Assembly: GCA_033239525.1 (NCBI GenBank)
Contig: BSYO01000011.1
Span: 10,135,973 to 10,199,972 of the forward strand
Reading direction: 5' to 3'
Length of the DNA stretch: 64,000 nt
Origin: Nepenthes gracilis
Lineage: Eukaryota > Streptophyta > Magnoliopsida > Caryophyllales > Nepenthaceae
Every line of letters starts with the position of its first letter. Position 1 is the first letter of the stretch. The notes under the pieces were generated by a model, which was not told the DNA's origin, did no database searches, and saw only the letters and a list, made by a program, of their open reading frames with translations. Below are positions 42,813-53,093 of this stretch, piece after piece. The translations under genes were made by a program, and so were the position numbers.

Positions 42813-45250
42813 TCATGCATAAGAATTCCTGTTTTTCAAGGATGCAGCTTTACGCCGCCTCCCAAACTTGTACTTACGCCAGAGTGTTTCAGTCGGGGTC
42901 ATAGATGCATTACCATGTAGCCCTACTAAAAATTCAATCTGATTACACTCCTGGCTACCCAGACAATTTGTTATCGATCTTAGCAAGGAAGATAGGAAAC
43001 CATAAACAACCTTCTCCTCCTCTGGATTGAATGAGGCACTATGGGCTTGAGAGGTGTCAGTTGTAAAAACAAGTTGAAAAGCAAGCAGATACGCTTCATG
43101 GGACAACCCATTATCTGCTGCTTCCAACGGAAAGGCTGTGCGGAACTTACTGAAGTTCTCTACATTTATATCTTGCCAGCACTTATTCAGGAAGTCCGAC
43201 ACAAGTTTCCTATGATTAGCAGGGACATCATGGAAAAGTTGACGAGATCCATCTGTGTCCAGGAGCTTCTTAAAAGCCCAATATAACGGCTCCTTCGCAT
43301 CATGAACTTCAATATCAGATTCAGAGATAGGAGTCTGATCATCACTTAGATTCTCGACTGGAGCACTACCATCCAGAGTAGCCTTCATGTTCACAGAGCT
43401 CGTCCCGCCTAGATCAACGGGAGAGCCATCCAGAGAGCATTTCTGAACGATCTGGGAGATAGATGCAGGGGTAGTATCAGGATCAATCCCCTCAATTGGG
43501 CCCGAGTCGAGAGAAACAGGCGGGACCTCGTGGGGTCCAGGAAGATCGCCATCAGCCCAGGTATCCACAAGCAGGACATCATCCACTTGGGAAACCCCAA
43601 CGATAGAAGAAAAGGATCCAGCAACAATATTGGAGGGTTGCGAGAAATCCATCCCTCTGGGAACGGAGACATCAGTAACCCAAGCATCCAGACCACACTC
43701 AAGTGATCCAGATTCTGAAACCGGATGCTTAACACCATCTTTATGCACAGGCTCGTTCACAAACGAGGCATCAGCATGGTGAACAATGAGACAACCAGCC
43801 TTCAGATCCATAACAGCACAAGCCTCACTTGTAAGGTCCAGTTGCATCTGATGAACCGTACCACGAATACCCAAAGGGGGAGCCTCGGCTAGAAGCCCGT
43901 CAGATTGATCAAGATCACAGCACCCAGAAGGGGAACGCACAGCAAAAGATTCATAGTTGGAGCAGAATCAGAACTTTGTGGGGGCAGAGAACCAACCTCA
44001 GTAGCAGACCTACTGGACAGCTTAACCATCTCATCCATAACAAAATCAGTATAGGATTCAGCCACGCTAACTGGCCCTGTAGCAGGAGGAACAGGTTCAC
44101 CACATTCCGCAGATACATCCAGAGCAGATGGGGATTTGATGGGTGGTACTCCAGCCCAAGCAGCATCAAGAACCGGCACCTTAGGCAAATCAGCAAGCCC
44201 CTTTAAACTACTAGGAAGCCTGTTAAATTTAGGCTTAGAGTGGTAGGCAATATCAATCTCAACCACTTTGGAGGGAGCATCAGCAATCCACATAACCCTG
44301 ATTTTTGCTCGTTGAGGGTCACCCAACTTCATCTCAACACAAACTCTGGCCTCCTGCACCCGGTGCATAGAGGCAGTACGTGGATCACAATGGATTGGTT
44401 TGCCAATCCTACTAGCAATCCAACTTAGCCCCATTGGGGTCCAGAATTCAATTGGCACGTTAAACAGTGAGATCCATTTAGGGACCGACTTAAGAGATTC
44501 TGGATCCAGACTCAAGCCCGGTGACCATCTCTTGAGGAAAACAGGTGATGTTTTAAAGGTCCAGGGTCCTCGAGACAAGCATGCCTCCAGATGAGCACCG
44601 GAGTCAAATTGAAAAAGATAAATACCATAACCATATTCAGCAACGTGACGCATCCCATATTTAGTCCAAATCCTTCGGGCGATGCCATTGAGAGCCGAGA
44701 AGTGGGGAGGTTTATCAGGGAAGTAACACACCAGAGTGGAGCTCCAATATTCGGAGCATTGCTGCACGACTTCAGTAGGAGGAGATGAGGGGCTGTCGTA
44801 TTCAGCCACAAGAGAGGGGGGGAGACCCTTAACCTCGGCGACTTGAGCCCATGATTTTGCAGAAGAATGAGCATTAACTGGTTTTAAAGTTGAGCCCACA
44901 GTTTTAGAGTATACCTCGGCCTCAATGGATTTCACCTGCGTGCTCGACGGGCCACAGCAGAGAGCACCAAAGCCATCGTGAAGGGGTTGGGATGGGAGAG
45001 ACGGCGACTGTGGGAAGCAGCGACCGGCATCCAAGCCCACGACCTGTGACAGGAAACCAGCATCCGGGCCATTTGGGGGGCCCGAAGCTTTAATGGGTAA
45101 AGGCGGAAAATCGCCCTCTTCATACGTCGCCATTGTAGGCAGAAGAGATGGAGAGGTATTCGGAAAACCGGGGAGAGGGGGGTCCGAGATCGTGACAAGG
45201 GAAACCCCAGTGAGGCCGGCAATGGCCGGCGGCGACGCCGCCAGAGCCAA
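42813..45250 (-). pseudogene. ORF1 without knuckle, longest and best-kept, ORF1-only element 5
   Basis: About 810 codons in two open stretches of 453 and 375 residues joined by one frameshift near 43925; no internal stop otherwise. N-terminus Pro/Ser-rich; SSAKSWAQVAEVKGL; DUF4283-like core HFSALNGIARRIWTKYG, GIYLFQFDSGAHLEACL, PVFLKRWSPGLSLD, FWTPMGLSWIASRIGKPI; then KIRVMW...VDIAYHSKP with no CCHC. The C-terminal stretch has TPASISQIVQKC (43437-43472) and then about 140 residues (YWAFKKLLDTDG...FRTAFPLEAADNG...LLRSITNCL) that I do not recognise and that are not obvious in the other copies, ending in a basic run (KFGRRRK). The nearest relative is 3897-6238. Confidence 0.88.
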
Positions 45251-45271
45251 ACGGGCAGCAGGAAGGAATTC

Positions 45272-47427
45272 TTTTTTTTTTTGGTAAGTAAGTATTTTAG
45301 ATTATAGGGAGAAAAAATTACAAAATCTATGTTTAATCTTCAAGTATTTTGACTTGGAATTTAAACATAGAAAGCTAGGGCATACCCCGAGCAAACGGTA
45401 CAATGGATAATACCAAAATAGCCTCTAAGAGAACTACGTTCAACAGAAGACAACAAATGTAATCTGAAATTACACACATTCAGACACACAAGCATCAACA
45501 AGCAGGAGCATCTTGCGTTGCAGCACAACAATCAGCAGATACCACCGTCTAGAGGCAGCCAGCAAACTGCCGATGCACCAAAGCCAAACAGCAGCTACAA
45601 GAAACTGAAGCCAACTTCAGCACCATTAAGTTGCCCAAATCAGCATTTCCATAAGCATCTTCCAAGAGTACTATCGATCTCTATGATCAACAAACCACTT
45701 GCAGCTGAACAACAAGTCCATAATCGCACCAGGACAAGCAACACCAGCCGGTGTAAATTAGATGCAGAAAGGCATCATATTCCAGCAAACAGTGGCCACA
45801 CCCCAAACAACAACCCATGCAACTTCCATTTCACCCATAATCAAAGCAAGGCCAGCATATCACCAACCACATCCTCACAAGGTTGCCAGCAAGATGATAC
45901 CAGCAACTTGCGAATCTGCAGCTAAGCAGGAGCACAGCACCAGCTTCAGAAGATACTGCCACCATCTTGCTTCAAATACATCGAATACAGAAGCACTGCC
46001 AACTAAGCAGAATCACTACCGCCAGCGCCAGGCTTCAAAGACATCAATGCCACTAGCTTCGAGAATACCAGCAGCAGAGCAGCAATCAGTTGGCTTTGCA
46101 ACCAACCAATCGACAGAAAGGAAAATTCAGCAGCATCTGGATTAGAGCCAGCTGAACTCCAAAGAGAACAATGTACAACCAGCCGCCACCCTCAGCAACC
46201 AGGATAAAGCATCCAGAACACCTCAAGTGAGCACGGCCGGCAGACAGGCAGGAACAACCCCTGCAACAAGTGGAGCAAAAGAATAACAGGTCCAGGACCA
46301 GTTCAACCAAAACCAAATACAATGTATAGGCGGCCCCCTCCCCAACCCAAACACCGGCAGTGGTTCATAGGAACACGGCACCAGACCAATTATTCAACCA
46401 ATGCTCCAGCAAAATCCAGAAGCCAACCACGCAATCTCCACATAACGACAGACATACAGCAGACACAGCCATGCTTCAGGGGATCACAGGCACCAAACGA
46501 ACCTCAATCAGCTCTTCCCACCAAAGCCAGAAAGTCCCCATCCAGAATTGCCCAGGCACCCCCAACCCGTTCGATTTGAGGGGACACATTGGCTGAGAAA
46601 ATGGAAAAACTGACAACACAAGCCCGTTCACCGGCCAGATCCAAAGAAACAGGCTAGAGCAGCATCCATCGAAATGCATTCGGGTGAGAACCCGACAATC
46701 TCTGCAACCCAAAAGGTTGCCATTAAGCAGATCTTCAATAATGGCAGCAAACTGAGGCTCCACCGCAGCAGAAGGATCGCAAGCATCCCGAAGTTCCACA
46801 CCAACTCTTCAGCCCATCGACCAAATATCTCCAAACTAGCACCGGAATCCCCCAAGCCGACAACCAGAAGGGAGACACACAGGCAGAGGCGCAACAGAGC
46901 CAGAGATTCGGACCTTTGGAAGCGGCAGATCCAACACGCAGCGAGGGAGCCAACCGAAGCTCCAGATATTAGATCCCATAGTCGAAACCAGAAGGACAAA
47001 GCTGACAATCCCAGCCCACAGTCAAGCCGGAAGCAAGGCCCAAACGTCCAGAACGGCGTATGAACCGAAGGTATTCAAAAGCGAGGCCGGAGCCAACAAC
47101 CCCATCAGAGTAGGAGAACCGAATCGAGATCTCAATCCTAGGCTTGCACCAAGGAGAAGAGGAATCGATCTTGTGAGGGATATAAGACTTCAAAGGCTTG
47201 CATCCCAACCTGAATCTGCAAAAACAATCTCACAGCAGCGCCGAAAATTCCTAGGGCGCCGACGCTTCAGAACTGAGGACCAGTTTCGAAGAAAGCTTGA
47301 ATCGGGAAGCGGTAAGCGATCGGGCTGAGCAGCCAGGAGGCCGGCCGAGGCCGGCTCCAGCGCCGCCCGGCCAGAGGAGGAGCGCCGAAGACAACGCCTC
47401 AAAATTTCAAATTTTGAAATTCGTAGA
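45272..47427 (-). mobile_element. ORF-less LINE-type element, reverse, 12-bp TSD
   Basis: 2.16 kb between copies of AGGAAGGAATTC (45260-45271 and 47428-47439). In sense: hairpin TTTCAAATTTTGAAA (47405-47419), GC-rich leader with CCGGCCTCGGCCGG (near 47345), noncoding core sharing CAGCCAATGTGTCCCCTC with 21484, TGCTG-rich UTR and terminal module (box 45391-45377). No ORF similarity. It was inserted into the 5' hairpin region of reverse element 5. Confidence 0.88.
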
Positions 47428-48982
47428 AGGAAGGAATTCAAAAATTGAAATCGAAGAGAGAGGAGAGAGAATCTCTCTCTAAGTTACCGTTCCATTTTTC
47501 CCATTATGTCAACAGAGGTTGGTAGCGTCAACAGAGGCTTTGATTAAGCTTTGAGGACGTCCTCTCGCTGGCGATTTTGAATCCCGTCTGCCCCGCCCTC
47601 TTCCTTCCTCGCCGGCGCCCATAGCGCCGGCCGCAAGCCCTCCCTCTCGTCTCCCAGAAAACTTACCCTCTTCTCTTCCCCCTGTTTCTCCTCTTCCTAC
47701 TCGTTCGGCCACTTCTTCACCTTCATTCCCTCGCCCAGCCACTCCCTGGCCCCTGAACGCCACGACCTCTCCCCCCTCGTCCCTCCTCTCCTCCTCTCCT
47801 TCATCCGAACCCGATTTTTCCCCCTTTCTGCCGTCCAAATTTGTTGCCTTCCGAGGCGTAGCCGCTCCTCTGTTTTTGGGGCCCTCCCTGCTTCCCCATT
47901 TCCTCCTTCCATCCTTCCCGATGCATCCAGTTCAGTGAAGAAATCTGTTTGCTCTGGCCATAATCAGGGGGCTGCTTTCCACTCTGAGGCAGGGCCATCC
48001 AAGGAAGGCTCGTTGGCGGCGTCTGAGTACTGTGTCGGTGCGGGCTGCTCAACTCATCAGGAATACCAGGATGGGCCGCCTCTCATCTTGGCTGGTACTC
48101 CATCTGGGAGGCCGAACCACACCCCTGATCACATCCCTAGCTCTGGCTCGGATGACCCTCTGATGCCTTCTTCGGCTGAGTATGAGCAATGCCCTTCTGA
48201 GGGTATGACTTCTGAACCTCAGCAATTTCCTGGACTATCTGGACCCATCTGTGCTGATGGATCCCGCCATTCGTGTGGTCCGGGCTCCAGCCCGTCGAAT
48301 GCCACATGGGTATTAGCTGTTGAAAAGAGGGCTTTTAGAGGTAAGTCTCATCTTAAATACTTTCCTCCTAGTTCTCCTGATTCTAAAAATATCATTTTGT
48401 CCCCCCCTCCGGAAGTTGTTCAACAGGGTGAGGACCTCTGGGGAACCACTCTCGTGGATTATTTCGATGGCAATCCAGTTCACTTTAATACTGTAAATAA
48501 TATTACTAGGATAATCTGGACGCCGTTCGAGCTACAACATGTAGCGGGGAACGAATCGGGTTTCTTTTTCTTTCGATTTTCCTTTAGCGCAATGCTTGAG
48601 AAATGTATAAATAGTGGCCCGTGGTCTATAGCCGGCCATACTCTTTTTCTTAAGCTATGGAAGCCGGGTATGGTTTTAACCCGTGAGGAGCACAAATCAT
48701 TCTCAGTTTGGATCACCATGTCTGGGATTCCGGTTGAGTACTGGACCCCTCTGGGTTTATGCTGGATTTTTGCTGGATTGCGTGTGCGGTTGGGATACCC
48801 CTGCCTTTTTGCTGTTTTTGAGGCTGCTGTCCCCTTTTGTGAGCTGTTGGGGACTCTGCACTGTGGTGGCCTTCTGATGGTGCTCTACCGGGGTTGGCTC
48901 CCCACTACCCCATCTGCTGCTGTTGATCCTTCTGGTTGCTGCCTCCCGGCTGCTTTTGGCTTTCGTTCCCGCCTTGGGAGCT

Positions 48983-49082
48983 NNNNNNNNNNNNNNNNNN
49001 NNNNNNNNNNNNNNNNNNNNNNNNNNNNNNNNNNNNNNNNNNNNNNNNNNNNNNNNNNNNNNNNNNNNNNNNNNNNNNNNNN
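48983..49082. other. Assembly gap of exactly 100 N
   Basis: A round-number gap, so its real size is unknown. It falls just before an A-rich tract that would be hard to assemble. Translations across it are meaningless. Confidence 0.99.
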
Positions 49083-49502
49083 TTGGTTGTATTTCCCTCT
49101 CAAAAAAAAAAAAAAAAATGGGTTCCCCATGATAGAGAAAAAAAAGAAAAAATAGGCTTACCGAGAAAAAAAAATAATGAAAGGAAAAAAAAAAATTTTA
49201 TAGAATTTGGTTCTTGGTTTTTGCTGCTGGACTATGGTTGTTACTGATTTTGCAGGCTTCTCTTGCCTCTTTGATGGTGTATTGTGGTCTTCTTCTTGTC
49301 AGTTCTGGTTATGTAAGACTGATGACACTGATCCGGGCTCCATGAAATTGAGATGTGGATTCTCCCGGTAGAAATTGATGTGTGTTGAACTGATTTGTGG
49401 CATGATGTTGTGGCTGCGGTAAATGGGATGGTGCCCTGGTTGTTGTACTTGGGATATTTGGTGGTTTGGAATCCTGGGAGGTGGCTTGCTATTGGACGGC
49501 TG

Positions 49503-50720
49503 TTGTAGTAGTCTCTGGGACTGCTACCAGCCTGCAATTCGGCTCTGTTGTTGATACTCCAGTCTGGGTCTTGAATGTGCTGGCCATATGGCTGAGTTGC
49601 CTTTTGATGTTTGGCTACTGTGTTGGATGTATCTACTGCTGGCGCTGGCGCCCTGTGTGGGCCTTCCTGCGAGGGTCTTTCTTCTGATATGGAGATTGGT
49701 GTTTCCGCTGGAACTTGGTTCGGGTAGCTCTATCTGCTCTTACTGTTTTGCTGCTGAAACACTAGTCCATGGACTACTAATAGAGTGATTCTGCTGTTCT
49801 GTCCCTGGAGTATTCCTTGGGTTGAATCCATGGCCTCTTGTTGGATTTCAGAATGGTTGGAATGCTGGGTTGTGTTGGGCTACTGTTGGTACTACAGGTG
49901 TTGTATGTGCCTAGCCCTCCTCTGTTTGGTAGTGAAAACTGGAATGCAGTGTCTAATTACCTGGGATGCTGCTGGTATTACTGAATCCAGCTCTGGATGG
50001 ATTCTGCTTTCGCTGGTGTTGGGAGGATTGTTGATTTGCTGTTTATAAGAAAACGTTGTGGGATTTTGATGCTGATAAGTCTGGTTGTTCTCGTCTTTGT
50101 TACTGATGAGTTGCTGGACCAGCTTTGATGCATGGAGTGCTGCATGGCTTGTCGTGAGGAATGATCTTGAATCTGGGATTTTCTATGCAGCTGCTGGTGT
50201 TTTACACCAGCTGGTTTTGATCGGTTTACGGGCAGCAGTTGTATGAAGGTGCTCCTTGTGATGTTGGTTTTTGGTTGACCCGGATGAAGATGATCAGTAG
50301 ATCCTGAAGGCCTTTGTCCCTGGTGTTGTGGTCCTGCTGAGTCTTTACCCATTCTGCTGTGGAAACTACCCAGTCCGGTGTAGTTGATCCCTGGGTGTTG
50401 CGCTTGGAGCTGTTGGCTTTTTGGAAATATGGCAGCAGGCCGGATGTTGGAATGCTGCTGTAGTAGTCTCTGGGACTGCTACCTGCCTGCAATTGGCTCT
50501 GCGGTTGATGCTTCAGCATGGGTTTTGACTGCGCTGGCTGTTTTATACCTCTGGCTGTATGAAGGTGCTGGAGCTTTTCCTGTGTGGCTGCATGCAGCTG
50601 ATAAGATGCTAGACAAGCTTGCTGATGTTGTATGGCTTGATATGAGGAATGATCTTGAATCTAGGATCTTCTTGGCTACTGCTAGTGCTTTTCAGCTGCT
50701 GGTTGTGCTTGGTTTGCGGG
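49503..50720 (+). repeat. Internal direct repeats in the UTR
   Basis: TAGTAGTCTCTGGGACTGCT occurs at about 49506 and again at about 50461, each followed by ACC(A/T)GCCTGCAATT. A second pair, GAGGAATGATCTTGAATCT, lies at about 50154 and 50643. This points to old segmental duplication inside the UTR. The first motif can fold (GTAGTAGTC / GACTGCTAC). Confidence 0.75.
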
Positions 50721-51023
50721 GAATGAATTGCTATGCTTTCACTCTGCGTTGTGTTGTAACTTCTCAAATTATAATGGTTCTGTAGTTTTTAGGCCTCCTA
50801 GAGGTTTTTTTGATACATTCGGATGTACTAGTTGCTCGGGGTATGCCCAGCGGGTTATGTGTTATCCCCAAGTCAAAATACTTGGAGATAATACATAAAT
50901 GTTGTAATTTTTTCTCCCATTAATCCAAAATTTTTACTTACCGAAAAAAAAAGAGGTTGGGATACCCCTGCGGTTAGACCCAGTCATAGAAAAATTAGAG
51001 CGTCTGGGCTTTGCCAGAGTTTG

Positions 51024-51160
51024 CATGTGGATGTACGTATCGCTCGGGGTATGCCCCAGCGGATTATGTTTTACTCCCAAGTTAAAATACTTGGAGTTAA
51101 AACATCGAATTTGTAAATTTTTCTCCCTTAAATCCAAAATACTTACTTACAAAAAAAAAA
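51024..51160 (+). mobile_element. 137-bp truncated LINE tail with 6-bp TSD
   Basis: Only the terminal module (box 51042-51056, stem TTTTACTCCCAAGT / ACTTGGAGTTAAAA with a bulge, ACTTACTTAC-A(10)) was inserted. AGTTTG flanks it (51018-51023 and 51161-51166). Removing it restores 'ARVCVEMGADAPRP', as in the ORF1 at 25330. The module matches the reversed one at 23271-23389. Confidence 0.88.
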
Positions 51161-51957
51161 AGTTTGTGTCGAAATGGGAGCCGATGCGCCCCGGCCAAAA
51201 TATGTGAAGATCCGCACTAGTGGCCTTTCTGAGGACCATCTAAGAGAAATTAAAATTGAGTACCAACAGAAGCCGGTGCGGAGTGCCACCCCTAAAAAGA
51301 GTGGGAGTAAGGGCCCACATATCAAAGCTTCTTGGGTCCCTAAGAAGGTGGTCATTCCTCGGACAATCAATGCAAACGCCTCTCCTGGGCGATCTCCCCG
51401 CAAGAAAACCGTCTCTCCCCTGGGTATCTCCGCACAGAAGGAGCTGTCTTCAGACAATCCCTTCAGTATTCTTCAGGAGCCTATCCCTGAAGACCATATG
51501 GTGCCCGATTCTCACTCCTCGCCGAATCACCCGAGTGAGGATCCCCTGGATTCTCCTCTCGGTGATCCTACCTCTCAATCCTCCCCCCTGGAAATCAACA
51601 GGCCCTTCTCTCAAAAGGCTCTGATGAGGAGCGGCTCCCTGGTGGGCTTGAATTTCAGACTAAGTCCCTCCTAGCCCCCGAGTTGGTCAGCCTGTGTATT
51701 GGATCAGATTGTTCCAATGATGAGTCCTCGGCCGGTGACCTTTCTGGTTCTCGACCGGTGGTGGTTTTAGGAAAAAGGATTGCCCCGGCCAGTCCCTAAT
51801 TGCTAGCCCAAGTGATTCTTTAGATCTTACACATGCTTCTGATATGTCTGACTCTAGTCGCTACGAGTTTGTGACTAAGAGTAGAAGACGCAAATCCTCT
51901 AAGAAGATCAGAAACGCAAGGGGGCCTAAAGAGCGGCCCCCCCTTCGTCGGTCTCCC

Positions 51958-53093
51958 ATGAATAACATCGCATGGTGGAATGTGAGGGGTCTCAATGGGG
52001 TTGTGAAGGCCCATGAAGTCCGCAACCTCATGAGGTCCCACGCTTGTTCCATCATTGGCCTGGTTGAAACTAAAGTAGCTGAAAAAAACGCGGCCTCCGT
52101 ATCGGCTAGGATTAATCCTAATTGGCTCTGGGCCATGAACTATTCTATCTCCTCCGTCGGGAGGATTTGAGTTGGGTGGGACTCTAAGGTGGATGTCAAG
52201 ATTATCTCTAAGGAAGACCAGGTTATCCATACCGAGATGAACTTCCTTGATGATAACTCTCACTGCCTTCTGTCCTTTGTCTATGGTGCTAACTTAGACA
52301 GTCATCGAAAGCCCCTTTGGCAAAGCATTAGAAGGCACTCGGGCCTCTCGGGGGACATTCCTTGGGCTGTCCTGGGTGACTTTAATGCTATTTGATCGGC
52401 GAATGAGGCACTTGGCGGCTCTTGGCACCATAAAAGTTCCACCGATCTTAACGGGTGCTTTAGGGACTGTGACCTTGAAGATGTCTGCCATGAGGGTCAG
52501 TTTTTCACCTGGAATGATGGTCGCGACCACACCACTCGTATCTTCAGAAAACAAGACAGAGTGGTCGCAAATGGACATTGGCTTGATCTTTTTAGAAGAT
52601 CTAAAGCTGTCTTTCCACCTGCCGGATTATCTGATCACTCCCCTTGCATTCTTCTTCCTGTGGGTTGGGCTGCCCGTAATCATGGGATCTTTAGATTTAA
52701 TAACTTTCTGACTAAATCCCCAAACTTCCTTCTTCTGGTTAAAGAAGCTTGGGAGACTGAGAGTTCTGTACACCGATATTTAGGGCTGGTGTCCTCTCTC
52801 AAAAAGGTGAAGTGTGCGCTAAAAACCTTAATGCTCAAAGTGGAAATGTTCATGAAGAGGTTCTGCGTGTTCGAAAATGCCTTGAGGAGGTCCAATCTAA
52901 GTCCCCTCACTGGGACCTATGACATTGAACGCCTTCAAAAGGCTGAGTACTACTCAGCTTTAGCGAAGGAGGCGGATTTCCTCCACAAAAAAGCCAAGAT
53001 CAAATGGCTCAAAGAGGGGGACCAATGCACTAAATTTTTCTTTAAGTCTGTTAGTGGGAATCTTAATCGGAATCGGATTTCTTCCCTTCTTCC
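51958..53093 (+). pseudogene. ORF2 endonuclease part of the forward LINE, cut at 53093
   Basis: From the ATG at 51958 (MNNIAWWNVRGLNG, Trp-Trp kept). GLVETKVAEKNAASV, GDFNAI, SDHSPCILLPVGW, KWLKEGDQCTKFFFK. TGA for Trp near 52168 and TGA for Arg near 52395; a short frame disturbance near 52830-52910. The sequence stops after NRNRISSLL and switches to the opposite strand of another ORF2. Confidence 0.86.

Larger units (their letters stand above)
42519..47482 (-). mobile_element. Reverse ORF1-only element 5, right part (ORF1 and 5' end)
   Basis: Continuation of 23271-24167. It contains the end of the UTR (42519-42812), ORF1 (42813-45250) and, after a nested ORF-less insertion (45272-47427), the last piece of its 5' hairpin region (47440-47482). 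Both parts together give about 3.7 kb, the same size as element 1. Confidence 0.72.
48805..50952 (+). mobile_element. LINE-type 3' UTR insertion (contains the assembly gap)
   Basis: Flanked by GGTTGGGATACCCCTGC (48788-48804 and 50955-50971). It is a TGCTG-rich UTR with an internal CT/A tract (49096-49118), internal direct repeats and a terminal module (box 50835-50848, stem TTATCCCCAAGT / ACTTGGAGATAA with one mismatch, TTACTTACCG-A(9)). The true length is unknown because of the 100-N gap. ORF content, if any, would be inside the gap. Confidence 0.88.
47626..51960 (+). pseudogene. ORF1 of the forward LINE, interrupted by two insertions
   Basis: The start codon is likely ATA instead of ATG in GCGCCCATAGCGCCGG (about 47625); the reverse LINE has GCGCCCATGGCGCCGG there. 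ATWVLAVEKRAF, LKYFPPSSPDS, then the DUF4283-like core HFNTVNNITRIIWTPFE, GFFFFRFSFSAMLEKC and PVEYWTPLGLCWI (48300-48770). It is broken by the 2.15-kb insert, resumes at 50972 (RLDPVIEKLERLGFARVC), is broken again at 51023, resumes at 51167 with the basic patch TPKKSGSKGPHIKASWVPKK, and ends with SRRRKSSKKIR. There is a frameshift near 51675-51800. No CCHC and no TPxSIxxIxxKY. Here the end is in frame with ORF2 (SPMNNIAWW). Confidence 0.85.
47497..53093 (+). mobile_element. Forward LINE, ORF1 and 5' part of ORF2, with two nested tails
   Basis: Order: 5' UTR (47497-47625), ORF1 in three pieces, then ORF2 to about codon 375, where it meets a reverse LINE. The nested insertions at 48805-50952 and 51024-51160 have their own TSDs. 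The 3' end is missing. Confidence 0.8.

Noticed and set aside
48936..49247. Open frames running across the N-run
   Set aside because: They span an assembly gap and have no meaning.
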